DNA of 31,285 bases from an uncultured Eubacteriales bacterium (GCA_902496345.1 CABVAP010000012.1:1-31285), one strand, 5' to 3'. Shown: positions 17,550 through 25,509, counted from the stretch's first letter. Notes: generated from the sequence alone by a model not told the origin. Program-made: numbers and translations.

Positions 17550-20381
17550 ATGAAAAATAAAATTACTATTAAAGGTGCAAGAGCAAATAATCTTAAAAAT
17601 ATTGATGTTCAAATTCCTAGAGATGAACTTGTTGTCTTTACCGGTCTTAGTGGGTCCGGTAAATCTAGCCTTGCTTTTGATACAATATATGCAGAGGGTC
17701 AAAGACGATATGTTGAGTCGTTATCATCTTATGCAAGACAATTCCTCGGTCAAATGGAAAAACCTGACGTTGACAGCATCGAGGGGCTTTCGCCTGCTAT
17801 TTCCATAGACCAAAAAACAACGAATAATAACCCACGTTCAACAGTTGGTACAGTAACTGAAATCTACGACTATTTAAGGCTGTTATATGCAAGAGTCGGT
17901 ACTCCACATTGCCCTAAATGTGGCAAGGAAATAAAAAAACAAACTATTGACCAAATCGTTGACCAAATTATGAATTTGCCGGAAAGAAGCAAAATTCAGT
18001 TGTTTGCACCTGTTGTTAAAGACAGAAAAGGCGAACACGTAAAAGTACTTGAAGACGCTAAAAAAAGTGGTTATGTACGTGTTAGAATAGACAAGGTTAT
18101 TTATGACCTTTCTGAGGAAATTCATCTCGAAAAAAACAAGAAGCATACTATTGAAATTGTAATAGACAGGCTTATTGTTAAAGATGATATTCAAAAAAGA
18201 CTTTCTGAATCACTTGAAACTGTTTTCGCTCTTACAGGCGGAATTGTTGTTGTTGACGTAAATGGAGAAGAAGAGCTTACTTTTAGTCAAAATTTTGCTT
18301 GCCCTGATTGTGGAGTTAGTATTGATGAAATTGAACCACGTAGATTTTCTTTTAATAACCCGTCCGGTGCCTGCCCTGAATGTATGGGTCTTGGTTCTAA
18401 AATGATTTTTGACCCGGAAATTATTGTGCCTAATGATGAACTTTCAATTAATCAAGGTGCTATAAATGCCAGTGGCTGGAAATCTATCGGAAATGAAAAA
18501 AGTACAAGCAACAACGTGTTTAGAAATCTTGCTGAAAAATACGGTTTTAGCTTAGACACACCTTACAAAGATTTGCCGGAAAATATAAAGCACATCATTA
18601 TGTATGGTAATGGTGGCGATGAAATGATGGTTAAATATATTGGTGCAGGTGGGGTTGAGAGAATTTATGCTTACACATTTGAAGGAATAGTAAAAAATCT
18701 TGAACGAAAATACAAAGAAACTCATTACCCGGAAATAAAACAAGAATATGAAAAATATATGACAAACATTGAGTGTCCTGTTTGTAAGGGCAGACGTCTT
18801 AGAGATGAGATTCTTGCTGTTACTATTGCCGGTAAAAATATTTATGAAGTGACAGAGTTATCTATAAAAGACTTAAAGGTCTTTTTTGAAAATATTGAAT
18901 TGTCTGAAACAAAAATGTTTATTGCTGAACAAATTTTGAAAGAAATTAATGCAAGACTTGGTTTCCTTGTAAACGTTGGTCTTGAGTATCTTACACTTTC
19001 TCGAATGGCAGGAACTTTATCTGGTGGAGAATCTCAAAGGATTCGTCTTGCCACACAAGTTGGTTCGGGTCTTGTTGGAGTTTTATATATACTTGATGAA
19101 CCTAGCATTGGACTTCATCAAAGGGATAATGATAAGCTTTTAGCCAGTCTTAAAAATCTTCGTGACCTTGGTAACACATTAATTGTTGTTGAACACGACT
19201 CTGATACTATGCTTGAGGCTGATTATATCGTTGATATAGGTCCTTATGCCGGTATAAACGGTGGTGAAGTTATTTTCGCCGGAACTCCTAAACAGTTATT
19301 GAAATGTAAAAAATCAATTACTGCTGATTATTTGAGTGGCAGAAGAAAAATAGAAGTACCAAAAGAAAGAAGAAAGCCAACAAAAGAAAAACTTGTTATA
19401 AAAGGTGCGTCTGAAAATAATCTTAAAAATATTAATGTCGAAATTCCTGTTGGATTATTCGTTTGTGTCACAGGTGTTTCTGGTTCTGGTAAAAGTTCGC
19501 TCGTAAATCAAGTCTTATACAAAACTCTTTCAAGAGAATTAAACAGAGCAAGAATTAAACCAGGTAAACACAAATCAATAAAGGGAATTGAATATTTTGA
19601 TAAAGTGATTGACATTGACCAATCTCCTATAGGAAGAACACCTCGTTCAAACCCTGCAACTTATACGGGTTTATTTGATATGATTAGAGATGTATTTAGC
19701 CAAACAACAGAGGCTAAAGTCAGAGGTTTCCAAAAGGGAAGATTTAGTTTTAATGTTAAAGGTGGAAGATGTGAGGCTTGTTCTGGTGATGGCATTATTA
19801 AAATAGAAATGCACTTTTTGCCTGATATATATGTGCCTTGTGAGGTTTGTGGCGGAAAACGCTACAACAGAGAAACTCTTGAGGTTAAATATAAAGGAAA
19901 AACAATTGCTGACGTACTTGATATGACTATTGAGGAAGCTCTTATCTTTTTTGAAAATATTCCTAGAATAAAGTCAAAGATACAGACATTATATGATGTC
20001 GGTTTATCTTATATTAAACTTGGTCAATCATCAACTACATTGTCTGGTGGGGAAGCTCAAAGGGTTAAACTTGCTACAGAACTTAGTAAAAAAAGTACAG
20101 GGAAAACTCTTTATGTTCTTGATGAACCAACAACAGGACTTCATACTTATGATGTTCATAAACTTATCGCAATACTTCAAAAATTAACTGAAGCCGGAAA
20201 TACAGTTGTTGTAATTGAGCATAACTTAGATGTTATTAAAACGGCTGATTATATAATCGATTTAGGTCCAGAGGGTGGCGATGGTGGTGGAGAAATCGTT
20301 GCGACCGGAACACCTGAACAAGTTGCAAAGTGCGAAAAATCATATACTGGAAAATATTTAAAAAAATATTTGGAGGGGTAG
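17550..20381 (+). CDS. uvrA: Excinuclease ABC subunit A
   Basis: UvrA is the dimeric ABC-type ATPase that first recognises bulky DNA damage and delivers UvrB. The 943-aa protein has two ATPase halves, with Walker A GLSGSGKS (residues 32-39) and GVSGSGKS (about 640). The matching signature motifs are LSGGESQRIRLA and LSGGEAQRVKLA. Zinc-binding cysteine pairs are visible as CPKCG, CPDCG...CPECMG and CEACSGDG...CEVCGGKR. GAGGTT lies upstream of the ATG. Its last codons contain GGAGGGG, which serves as the ribosome site for the next ORF only 4 bases away, so the downstream genes are almost certainly co-transcribed. Confidence 0.98.
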   Translation: MKNKITIKGARANNLKNIDVQIPRDELVVFTGLSGSGKSSLAFDTIYAEGQRRYVESLSSYARQFLGQMEKPDVDSIEGLSPAISIDQKTTNNNPRSTVGTVTEIYDYLRLLYARVGTPHCPKCGKEIKKQTIDQIVDQIMNLPERSKIQLFAPVVKDRKGEHVKVLEDAKKSGYVRVRIDKVIYDLSEEIHLEKNKKHTIEIVIDRLIVKDDIQKRLSESLETVFALTGGIVVVDVNGEEELTFSQNFACPDCGVSIDEIEPRRFSFNNPSGACPECMGLGSKMIFDPEIIVPNDELSINQGAINASGWKSIGNEKSTSNNVFRNLAEKYGFSLDTPYKDLPENIKHIIMYGNGGDEMMVKYIGAGGVERIYAYTFEGIVKNLERKYKETHYPEIKQEYEKYMTNIECPVCKGRRLRDEILAVTIAGKNIYEVTELSIKDLKVFFENIELSETKMFIAEQILKEINARLGFLVNVGLEYLTLSRMAGTLSGGESQRIRLATQVGSGLVGVLYILDEPSIGLHQRDNDKLLASLKNLRDLGNTLIVVEHDSDTMLEADYIVDIGPYAGINGGEVIFAGTPKQLLKCKKSITADYLSGRRKIEVPKERRKPTKEKLVIKGASENNLKNINVEIPVGLFVCVTGVSGSGKSSLVNQVLYKTLSRELNRARIKPGKHKSIKGIEYFDKVIDIDQSPIGRTPRSNPATYTGLFDMIRDVFSQTTEAKVRGFQKGRFSFNVKGGRCEACSGDGIIKIEMHFLPDIYVPCEVCGGKRYNRETLEVKYKGKTIADVLDMTIEEALIFFENIPRIKSKIQTLYDVGLSYIKLGQSSTTLSGGEAQRVKLATELSKKSTGKTLYVLDEPTTGLHTYDVHKLIAILQKLTEAGNTVVVIEHNLDVIKTADYIIDLGPEGGDGGGEIVATGTPEQVAKCEKSYTGKYLKKYLEG

Positions 20382-20384
20382 TCT

Positions 20385-20675
20385 ATGGAAAAGTTATTGA
20401 AAAGATATGTTGAAAGCCAAAGTAAGTTATTAAAGAGCTTTGGTAGCGATACAGACTATTTTATAAAAAATGTTTCTGATTATAATTGGCGAGTAAAAGA
20501 AATTGACGGAATGTTTTTTTTGACATATTGGAAAGACGGTGGTAAACTTAACGAATGTGTTATTGTTAAAAAAAATAATCAACCTATCATTGTTAGAAAA
20601 AGTGACTATACAATGATAGTTGTTATTGAATGCATTAAAATTGCAGTTATTTTAAAAAATGATATGGAGGTTTAA
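20385..20675 (+). CDS. Uncharacterised 96-aa protein after uvrA
   Basis: I do not recognise this family. The ORF starts 4 bases after the uvrA stop and uses GGAGGGG inside the end of uvrA, so translation is well supported. The protein is small, basic at its N-terminus and mixed alpha/beta in appearance. It has an aromatic cluster (YNWRVKEIDGMFFLTYW) and a hydrophobic C-terminal stretch (MIVVIECIKIAVILK) that is short for a membrane span. There is no signal peptide and no cysteine motif. A GGAGG near its end serves the next gene, which starts 10 bases after its stop in the same reading frame. Function unknown. Confidence 0.75.
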   Translation: MEKLLKRYVESQSKLLKSFGSDTDYFIKNVSDYNWRVKEIDGMFFLTYWKDGGKLNECVIVKKNNQPIIVRKSDYTMIVVIECIKIAVILKNDMEV

Positions 20676-20684
20676 TTAGAAAAA

Positions 20685-21305
20685 ATGGAAAGATTGAGAC
20701 AACTTATTTATGGTATTGTTGCTGGTTTAGGGATTGGTATCGGTGGAACGGTTTATTTATCTGTTGAAAACGGTATCGTTGGTGCATTCCTTTTCGGCAT
20801 AGGACTTCTTGCAGTTTGTGTATTTAGTTTACAGCTCTTTACAGGCAAGATTGGTTATCTTGTTTACAACAAACCTAGTTATTTAATCGAACTTGCTCTT
20901 ACTTGGCTTGGTAACTTTTTAGGAACTTTTATTGTTGGTGTCGTAATTAAATACACAAGAATTTTTCCAAAACTTAGTAGAGTAAATGAAATTGTTGATG
21001 TTAAACTTAATGATGGTGTTTTGAGCATTTTTATTCTTTCTACATTCTGTGGAATACTTATGTTTATTGCTGTTGATGTTTACAAAAATGCAAAAGAGGG
21101 CGTTATCAAAGCTATCGGTGTATTTTTGCCTGTTGTTGTATTCATACTTAGTGGATTTGAGCATTGTATCGCTGATATGTTCTATGTTACACTTGCAAAC
21201 GCTTGGTCTTTACACGCTTTATTTTACATAATTGTTATGACAATCGGAAATTCGTTAGGTGGAATGATTATTCCTTTTTCAAGAAAATATTTTGAAAAAG
21301 CTTAA
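20685..21305 (+). CDS. Formate/nitrite transporter (FNT) family membrane protein
   Basis: This 206-aa integral membrane protein has about six hydrophobic segments. It shows FNT-family features: a first half with GAFLFGIGLLAVCVFSLQLFTGK and a second half with SGFEHCIADMFY, which matches the family's conserved pore-histidine segment (G-x-x-H-x-x-A-x-M). FNT channels move formate, nitrite or hydrosulfide across the membrane. Formate efflux would suit a fermenter, but the substrate cannot be read here. It is shorter than the usual 250-280 aa, mainly in loops and ends. The ATG lies 14 bases after GGAGG (20666-20670), a long spacing, but an in-frame stop at 20673 rules out a start further upstream. 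It is probably the last gene of the uvrBA transcript. Confidence 0.82.
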   Translation: MERLRQLIYGIVAGLGIGIGGTVYLSVENGIVGAFLFGIGLLAVCVFSLQLFTGKIGYLVYNKPSYLIELALTWLGNFLGTFIVGVVIKYTRIFPKLSRVNEIVDVKLNDGVLSIFILSTFCGILMFIAVDVYKNAKEGVIKAIGVFLPVVVFILSGFEHCIADMFYVTLANAWSLHALFYIIVMTIGNSLGGMIIPFSRKYFEKA

Positions 21306-21332
21306 ATACATATTATATCTAAATTCAAAAAA

Positions 21333-21360
21333 AGAGGGTGTTGTAAATACAGCACCCTCT
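21333..21360. terminator. Strong hairpin after the FNT gene
   Basis: A 12-bp stem with one G-T pair (21333-21344 with 21349-21360, AGAGGGTG...CACCCTCT) has an AAAT loop and lies 28 bases after the FNT stop. A run of A's precedes it, so the T-tract is on the minus strand and the hairpin is a textbook terminator in that direction. In the plus direction the T-tract is missing, so stopping there is less certain. Confidence 0.7.
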
Positions 21361-21597
21361 TGGACTGTCAACAAAGTTAAATTTGTCGATATTTTCGGTT
21401 TTGAATGAATGTACTTTAATTGATAAAAGAAAATTGCATTTTAGTTGAGAAAACAAATGTTTTTTTGATTTTGAGAAAAATCGTTGATTTTTGCAAAGTT
21501 AAAGGGTGCTACAAACGCAACACCCTCTAATAATTTGTTTATTGGTTGTTATAGGGGAATTTTTTCAAAATGACTGATTTTGAATAGTACAGTTTGT
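21361..21597. other. Intergenic region with a second GGGTG/CACCC hairpin
   Basis: This stretch lies between the FNT gene and the DUF1540 gene and has no supportable ORF. AGGGTG (21503-21508) pairs with CACCCT (21521-21526). The sequence resembles the 21333-21360 hairpin, as if the end of a transcription unit had been duplicated. CAAAGTTAAA occurs before this hairpin and again near 21370. Confidence 0.45.
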
Positions 21598-21621
21598 AAA
21601 AAAATCTCGCTAGTAACTAGC
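21598..21621 (-). terminator. Short terminator overlapping the DUF1540 stop codon
   Basis: On the minus strand GCTAG-TTA-CTAGC (21609-21621) is followed by GAGA and seven T's (plus-strand A's at 21598-21604). The stop codon is inside the hairpin. Confidence 0.65.
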
Positions 21622-21781
21622 AGTTACATTCAAAACTTTTACATTCTGTTTCACAGACGCTTTTTACATCACTACATTCACAGCCTACTACAATATCTGT
21701 TAATGTACAGTAATCTGAATTTTCGTGGTGCTTACAAGTTTTTACTCTACACTTAATTGCTTGGTTTCCTGCGTTTGACAT
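21617..21781 (-). CDS. Small cysteine-rich DUF1540-type protein
   Basis: This 54-aa ORF starts at ATG 21781 with GGAGG eight bases before it and ends at TAG 21617. It has nine cysteines in a pattern like the DUF1540 family of Clostridia: Cys11, Cys16, Cys25, Cys34, Cys36, Cys43, Cys47, Cys52 and Cys54. KCRVKTCKHH is followed by a CTL box and GCEC. Such spacing suggests binding of zinc or another metal, but the family's function is not established. There is no signal peptide. The gene has its own promoter and terminator and is divergent from the dipeptidase gene. The cysteine pattern, ribosome site and terminator together make it a real gene. Confidence 0.9.
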   Translation of the reverse strand: MSNAGNQAIKCRVKTCKHHENSDYCTLTDIVVGCECSDVKSVCETECKSFECNC

Positions 21782-21821
21782 ATTAGTACCTCCAGTATAA
21801 TAAGTTATTAAAGAAATACAG

Positions 21822-21849
21822 AGAATATGTTTCTCTATGCAGAAGTCAA
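21822..21849 (-). promoter_or_regulatory. Promoter of the DUF1540 gene
   Basis: On the minus strand TTGACT (plus-strand AGTCAA, 21844-21849) and TATTCT (plus-strand AGAATA, 21822-21827) are 16 bases apart. The -35 lies in one arm of a large inverted repeat and the -10 in a second short palindrome (21820-21836), so structure and promoter overlap. Confidence 0.5.
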
Positions 21850-21890
21850 AAAGTTAATTTTTTGTTTTTGAAATTCCCTTTTTGACTTCT
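21841..21890. repeat. Long inverted repeat in the divergent DUF1540/dipeptidase region
   Basis: A perfect 13-bp inverted repeat, AGAAGTCAAAAAG (21841-21853) with CTTTTTGACTTCT (21878-21890), is extended by one more C-G pair (21840/21891). The loop is 24 bases. No T-run follows in either direction. Each arm carries a TTGACT hexamer facing outwards. It may be an operator or a structured leader. Confidence 0.6.
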
Positions 21891-21976
21891 GTAATATTAA
21901 GTATTGCCACGCTTGAAAAAATTATTCTTATATTTTTATTTTGGTTAAATTTTATTTTTTTGAAAGGGGTTTATTT

Positions 21977-22906
21977 ATGTTTTTTGTTGATGGACATTGT
22001 GATACAATAACTACAACTATGAAAAAAGGTGAAAATTTATTTGAAAATAGTTGTCATATCGATTTAAAAAGGCTTTCTGAATTTGATTCGCCTGTGCAAG
22101 TTTTTTCAGTTTGGCTTGAAAAAAATCAACTTGGCAAGGCATATCAAAACTGTATGGAGGCTATCAATTTTTTTAGAAGCGAAGTTGAAAAAAATAAACG
22201 ATTAATTGGAATTGTTGACAAATATTCAGATATTGAAAAAAATATTTTTGATAAAAAAATAAGTGGTATTATTGGCGTAGAGGGTTGTGAAGTTTTTGAG
22301 GGAAAAATAGAAAACGTATATAAGTTTATTGACGCCGGTGCTAAAATATTTACACTTACTTGGAACTATGAAAATGAACTTGGTTTCGGTGCTGTTACGG
22401 GCAGTGAAAATGGACTTAAACCTTTTGGAAAAGAGGTTGTCAAAATATTAAATGCCGAAAACAAAATTATAGATGTATCTCATCTCAACGAAGCAGGTTT
22501 TTGGGATATATGCAAAATTTCTGATAAGCCATTTATTGCAAGCCATTCCAATTCTAAAGCTATTTGCAACAATGTTAGAAACCTTTCTGATGAACAGATA
22601 AAAGAAATTTCACAAAGAAAAGGAATTATTGGAATAAACTTATATCCACCTTTCTTAACTACAAATTTTAATGCAGATTTAGATATTATTGTTAAACACA
22701 TTGAGCATATTATGAAAATTGGTGGCGAAGATATTCTAGGGTTGGGTTGCGATTTTGATGGAATCGACAAATCCCCTAAGGAAATTACGCAAGTTTCAGA
22801 TGTTAAAAAAATATATGACCGTTTGGTCTATTGTTTCGGCGAAAGTAATACTTTGAAAATTATGGGGAAAAACTTTTTGTGCTTTTTTCAGCAAAATTTT
22901 TCCTGA
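21977..22906 (+). CDS. Membrane dipeptidase (renal dipeptidase family, M19)
   Basis: This 309-aa zinc metallopeptidase should hydrolyse dipeptides, including ones with a D-residue at the C-terminal side. It belongs to the TIM-barrel M19 family. Expected metal ligands are visible: His7 and Asp9 in VDGHCDT, a Glu in IIGVEGCEVFEG, and His residues in IDVSHLN and ASHSNSKA. GLGCDFDGID near the C-terminus is also typical. I choose ATG 21977 because GAAAGGGG lies just upstream (21962-21969) and VDGHCDT follows at once. A start at 21941 would add 12 residues with no ribosome site. No signal peptide is present, so a cytoplasmic peptide-salvage role is likely despite the family name. Specificity cannot be read. 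Confidence 0.9.
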   Translation: MFFVDGHCDTITTTMKKGENLFENSCHIDLKRLSEFDSPVQVFSVWLEKNQLGKAYQNCMEAINFFRSEVEKNKRLIGIVDKYSDIEKNIFDKKISGIIGVEGCEVFEGKIENVYKFIDAGAKIFTLTWNYENELGFGAVTGSENGLKPFGKEVVKILNAENKIIDVSHLNEAGFWDICKISDKPFIASHSNSKAICNNVRNLSDEQIKEISQRKGIIGINLYPPFLTTNFNADLDIIVKHIEHIMKIGGEDILGLGCDFDGIDKSPKEITQVSDVKKIYDRLVYCFGESNTLKIMGKNFLCFFQQNFS

Positions 22907-22923
22907 TATAATTTGATTATATC
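22905..22923 (+). terminator. Weak hairpin at the end of the dipeptidase gene
   Basis: GATATAAT (22905-22912) and ATTATATC (22916-22923) form a perfect 8-bp stem with a TTG loop that includes the end of the stop codon. It is AT-rich and has no T-tract after it, so it is only a possible terminator. Confidence 0.3.
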
Positions 22924-22970
22924 GAATATGACAATTATTAAAAATAAATGTGATTTAAAATATTTTTTTC

Positions 22971-22999
22971 TTGCAAATAATCGAAAAATGGTATAAAAT
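22971..22999 (+). promoter_or_regulatory. Promoter of the aminotransferase gene
   Basis: TTGCAA (22971-22976) and TAAAAT (22994-22999) are 17 bases apart, 64 bases before the start codon. Confidence 0.6.
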
Positions 23000-23063
23000 A
23001 CTAATATATGAGTTGTGATTTATAAACTTGTATTGTTTATGTATTTTAGGGGCGGTGATTACG

Positions 23064-24260
23064 ATGAATTTATCAAAAAGAGCTTTACAAATTAAACCAT
23101 CAGAGACACTTAGCATTCTTGAGATTGCTAATAAAATGAATGACAACGGTGATGATGTTGTTATTTTTGGAGCAGGTGAGCCTGATTTTAATACGGCCGA
23201 AAATATTAAACAGGCAGCTATTGATGCTATTAATGATGATTTTACAAAGTATACTCCTGGTGCTGGTATCGAAGAGCTTAGAAAAGCAATTTGTGATAAA
23301 CTTAAACGAGAAAATGGGTTATCATATAAATATGACCAAATTGTTGTTTCTAACGGAAGTAAACAGGCTTTGCTTAATACTTTCATCGCAATCTTAGACT
23401 ATGGTGATGAAGTTATAATTCCTTCTCCTTATTGGGTTAGTTATCCTGAAATTGTTAAACTTGCTGCTGGTGTGCCAGTTATAGTTGAGACAGAAAAGGA
23501 AAACTGCTTTAAGGTTACAAGAAGTCAGCTTGAAGATGCTTATACTGAAAAAACGAAAGCTATAATATTAAACTCCCCATCAAATCCTTCTGGTATGGTA
23601 TATTCTGTTCAAGAACTTCAGATGATTGCTGATTTTGCAGAGGAAAAAGATATATTTATAGTTTCAGATGAATTATACGAGAAGTTTATATATAGCAGTA
23701 AACTTAAACACACAAGCATTGCTACTCTTGGTAAAAACATTTATGATAGAACAATCCTTATAAACGGACTTTCTAAAAGCCACGCTATGACTGGTTGGAG
23801 AATTGGCTATTCTGCATCTACTAAACAGATTGCTAAAGTTATTTCCAACATTCAAAGTCACAGTACGTCTAATGTTAATTCTATTGCACAAAAGGCTGCC
23901 GTTGAGGCTTTAAACGGAAGCCAAGACAAAGTTTTTGAAATGGTTGAAGAATTTAAAAGACGCCGTGACTACGTTGCTCAGAGGGTTTCTGATATTCCTT
24001 TCTTGAGTTCGCTTCTTCCTAAAGGTGCTTTTTATTTGTTCGTTGATATTTCTAAACTTTGTGGTAATGAAGTATCTGGTACAAAGATAAACAATGCAAG
24101 TGACGTTGCAAAGATTTTACTTGACAAATATAAGGTTGCCGTTGTTCCTTGCGATTCATTTGGATTTGAAAATTATATAAGATTATCCTACGCTATATCT
24201 ATGGAACATATTGTTAAAGGCATTGACAGAATCGAAAAATTTATTAAAGAAAATTTTTAG
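23064..24260 (+). CDS. Pyridoxal-phosphate aminotransferase, aspartate aminotransferase type
   Basis: This 398-aa class I/II aminotransferase moves an amino group between an amino acid, probably aspartate, and a 2-oxo acid. Family landmarks are YTPGAGIEELR (64-74), NSPSNPSG with Asn174, SDELYEKF with Asp202 and Tyr205, and the PLP-binding Lys238 in GLSKSHAMTGWRIGY. A C-terminal RLSYA carries the Arg that binds the substrate carboxylate. The start at 23064 is preceded by AGGGGCGGTGAT. An ATG 12 codons upstream lacks a site. Length and motifs fit the subgroup Ib aspartate/prephenate aminotransferases. Related alanine or aromatic aminotransferases cannot be excluded. The HD-GYP pseudogene starts 22 bases downstream and is probably co-transcribed. 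Confidence 0.92.
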   Translation: MNLSKRALQIKPSETLSILEIANKMNDNGDDVVIFGAGEPDFNTAENIKQAAIDAINDDFTKYTPGAGIEELRKAICDKLKRENGLSYKYDQIVVSNGSKQALLNTFIAILDYGDEVIIPSPYWVSYPEIVKLAAGVPVIVETEKENCFKVTRSQLEDAYTEKTKAIILNSPSNPSGMVYSVQELQMIADFAEEKDIFIVSDELYEKFIYSSKLKHTSIATLGKNIYDRTILINGLSKSHAMTGWRIGYSASTKQIAKVISNIQSHSTSNVNSIAQKAAVEALNGSQDKVFEMVEEFKRRRDYVAQRVSDIPFLSSLLPKGAFYLFVDISKLCGNEVSGTKINNASDVAKILLDKYKVAVVPCDSFGFENYIRLSYAISMEHIVKGIDRIEKFIKENF

Positions 24261-24282
24261 AGGAATATTAAGGGTGTAGCTT

Positions 24283-25443
24283 ATGAAAATGAAAAGAATT
24301 CTTGTCGAGAACATAAACAAAGATGTTGTTTTGGCGAAAAGCGTTGTTCTCAAAGACGGAACTCTTATATACATAAAGGGTCGTACAACTACTGTCGATG
24401 ACATTGAATTTTTAACAAAAAATAAAATAAAATAAAATAAAATAAAATAAAATAAAATAAAATGGATATACGTTGAAAGTAATTCTGAAAACGAAAAAGA
24501 AGATGCGTCTTTTGAAGATGACATCGAAGTTACTTCTAACAATAGACGTACTAAGGGAAAAGAAATTGATGTTCCTGAAGAGGTCTATACCAGAGATAAG
24601 CCAGAGTTTAAAAGATTTGTGAAACTATATGCTCAAAAAGTTGAAGCCGTTAAGAAATGTTTTTTTTGATTTTTTAGATGGCAAAGAATTAAATGTTTCA
24701 GGTTTATTTGACAATGCTATCTCTATACTTGATGAAATAAAGTGCAAAAGTGATATTATCAGTTACTTTCATCACTTGAAGATAACAGATGATTATACGT
24801 ACTATCATTCGCTGAACGTTTCTATCCTTTGTTACTTATATGCAGAGTGGTCTAGTATGTCTTATGAAGAACAAAGAGATTTGACGATTGCTGGAATTTT
24901 GCACGATATAGGAAAAGTGAAAATAAATAGTGCTATTTTAGATAAGCCACACAGGCTTACTAAAGAAGAATTTGATGAAGTTAAAAAGCATACAGTCTAT
25001 GGTTATGCTCTTTTGAAAAATGAAAACTTATCTGAAAGGGTTAAGCTTACTGCTCTTATGCACCACGAAAAGGTTGATGGGAGTGGATACCCGACCGGTT
25101 TAGTTGGTGAAAAAATAGAGGAATTTGCGAAAATAGTTTCTGTATGCGATATATAGACGCAATGACTTCTAACAGAGCATATCACGAAGGGAAATGCCCT
25201 TTTGATGTGCTAAAAGATTTTGAACAGAACTGTTATGGTTCATTAGATATTAATAATGTTATTACTTTTTGCAAACACGTTGCTTATTCTTATCTTGGTG
25301 ACAGAGTTCTTCTCTCTAACGATAAAGAGGGCGAGGTTGTCTTTATTAATCCTACAAGTGTTTCAAAACCGATAATTAAGGTCGGAGAAGACTTTATTGA
25401 TTTGTATAGAAATTCGGATATATATATTCAAGCACTTATATAA
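24283..25443 (+). pseudogene. HD-GYP domain cyclic-di-GMP phosphodiesterase, broken by repeat expansion and two frameshifts
   Basis: ATG 24283 has AAGGGTGT upstream. The N-terminal part (MKMKRILVENINKDVVLAKS...) resembles the domain that precedes HD-GYP in many Clostridia. The reading frame meets TAA at 24433 inside nine copies of AAAAT. The same frame resumes after the repeat (WIYVES...) and runs to a TGA at the eight-T tract 24660-24667. The catalytic core is read one frame over: ILHDIGKVKI, then LMHHEKVDGSGYP. A missing base in GATATATAGACGC (about 25151) returns the original frame for the end (DAMTSNRAY). Three AAAAT copies, seven T's and one added base would restore about 376 aa with all HD-GYP motifs. 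The +1 and -1 shifts compensate, while the expansion adds in-frame stops. This looks like local decay; every other gene in the window is intact. Sequencing error at the T and AT tracts is possible. Confidence 0.85.
24419..24463 (+). repeat. Pentanucleotide tandem repeat, nine copies of AAAAT
   Basis: Nine perfect AAAAT units lie inside the HD-GYP coding sequence. With three units the frame reads T-K-N-K-I-K-W-I-Y-V, which fits the expected end of the N-terminal domain. With four or more units every frame meets TAA. Going from three to nine units adds 30 bases, which keeps the frame but inserts stops. Confidence 0.97.
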
Positions 25444-25451
25444 TTGTAAAT

Positions 25452-25486
25452 AATAAGGTGTTGCAGAGAGTTTGCAACACCTTATT
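25452..25486. terminator. Bidirectional hairpin terminator
   Basis: A perfect 14-bp stem (25452-25465 with 25473-25486, AATAAGGTGTTGCA/TGCAACACCTTATT) has a seven-base loop. It lies 9 bases after the HD-GYP stop and about 24 bases beyond the stop of the minus-strand cysteine-rich ORF, so it can serve both converging transcripts. The T-tract is short on each side. Confidence 0.8.
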
Positions 25487-25509
25487 TATTAAAACTTATA
25501 TTCACATTT

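Noticed and set aside
24419..24463. A classical reversible phase-variation switch by frame change
   Set aside because: Any copy number above three gives a TAA in whichever frame is read, so simple gain or loss of one unit cannot toggle between open and closed states at nine copies. Two further frameshifts downstream also keep the gene off.
24419..24463. CRISPR array or variable-spacer repeat
   Set aside because: The unit is five bases with no spacers, so it is a simple tandem repeat. No other regularly spaced repeats were seen in the window.
24183..24542. 119-aa minus-strand frame across the AAAAT repeat
   Set aside because: Its FILFY repeats are simply the antisense reading of the five-base repeat, and it overlaps the end of the aminotransferase gene.
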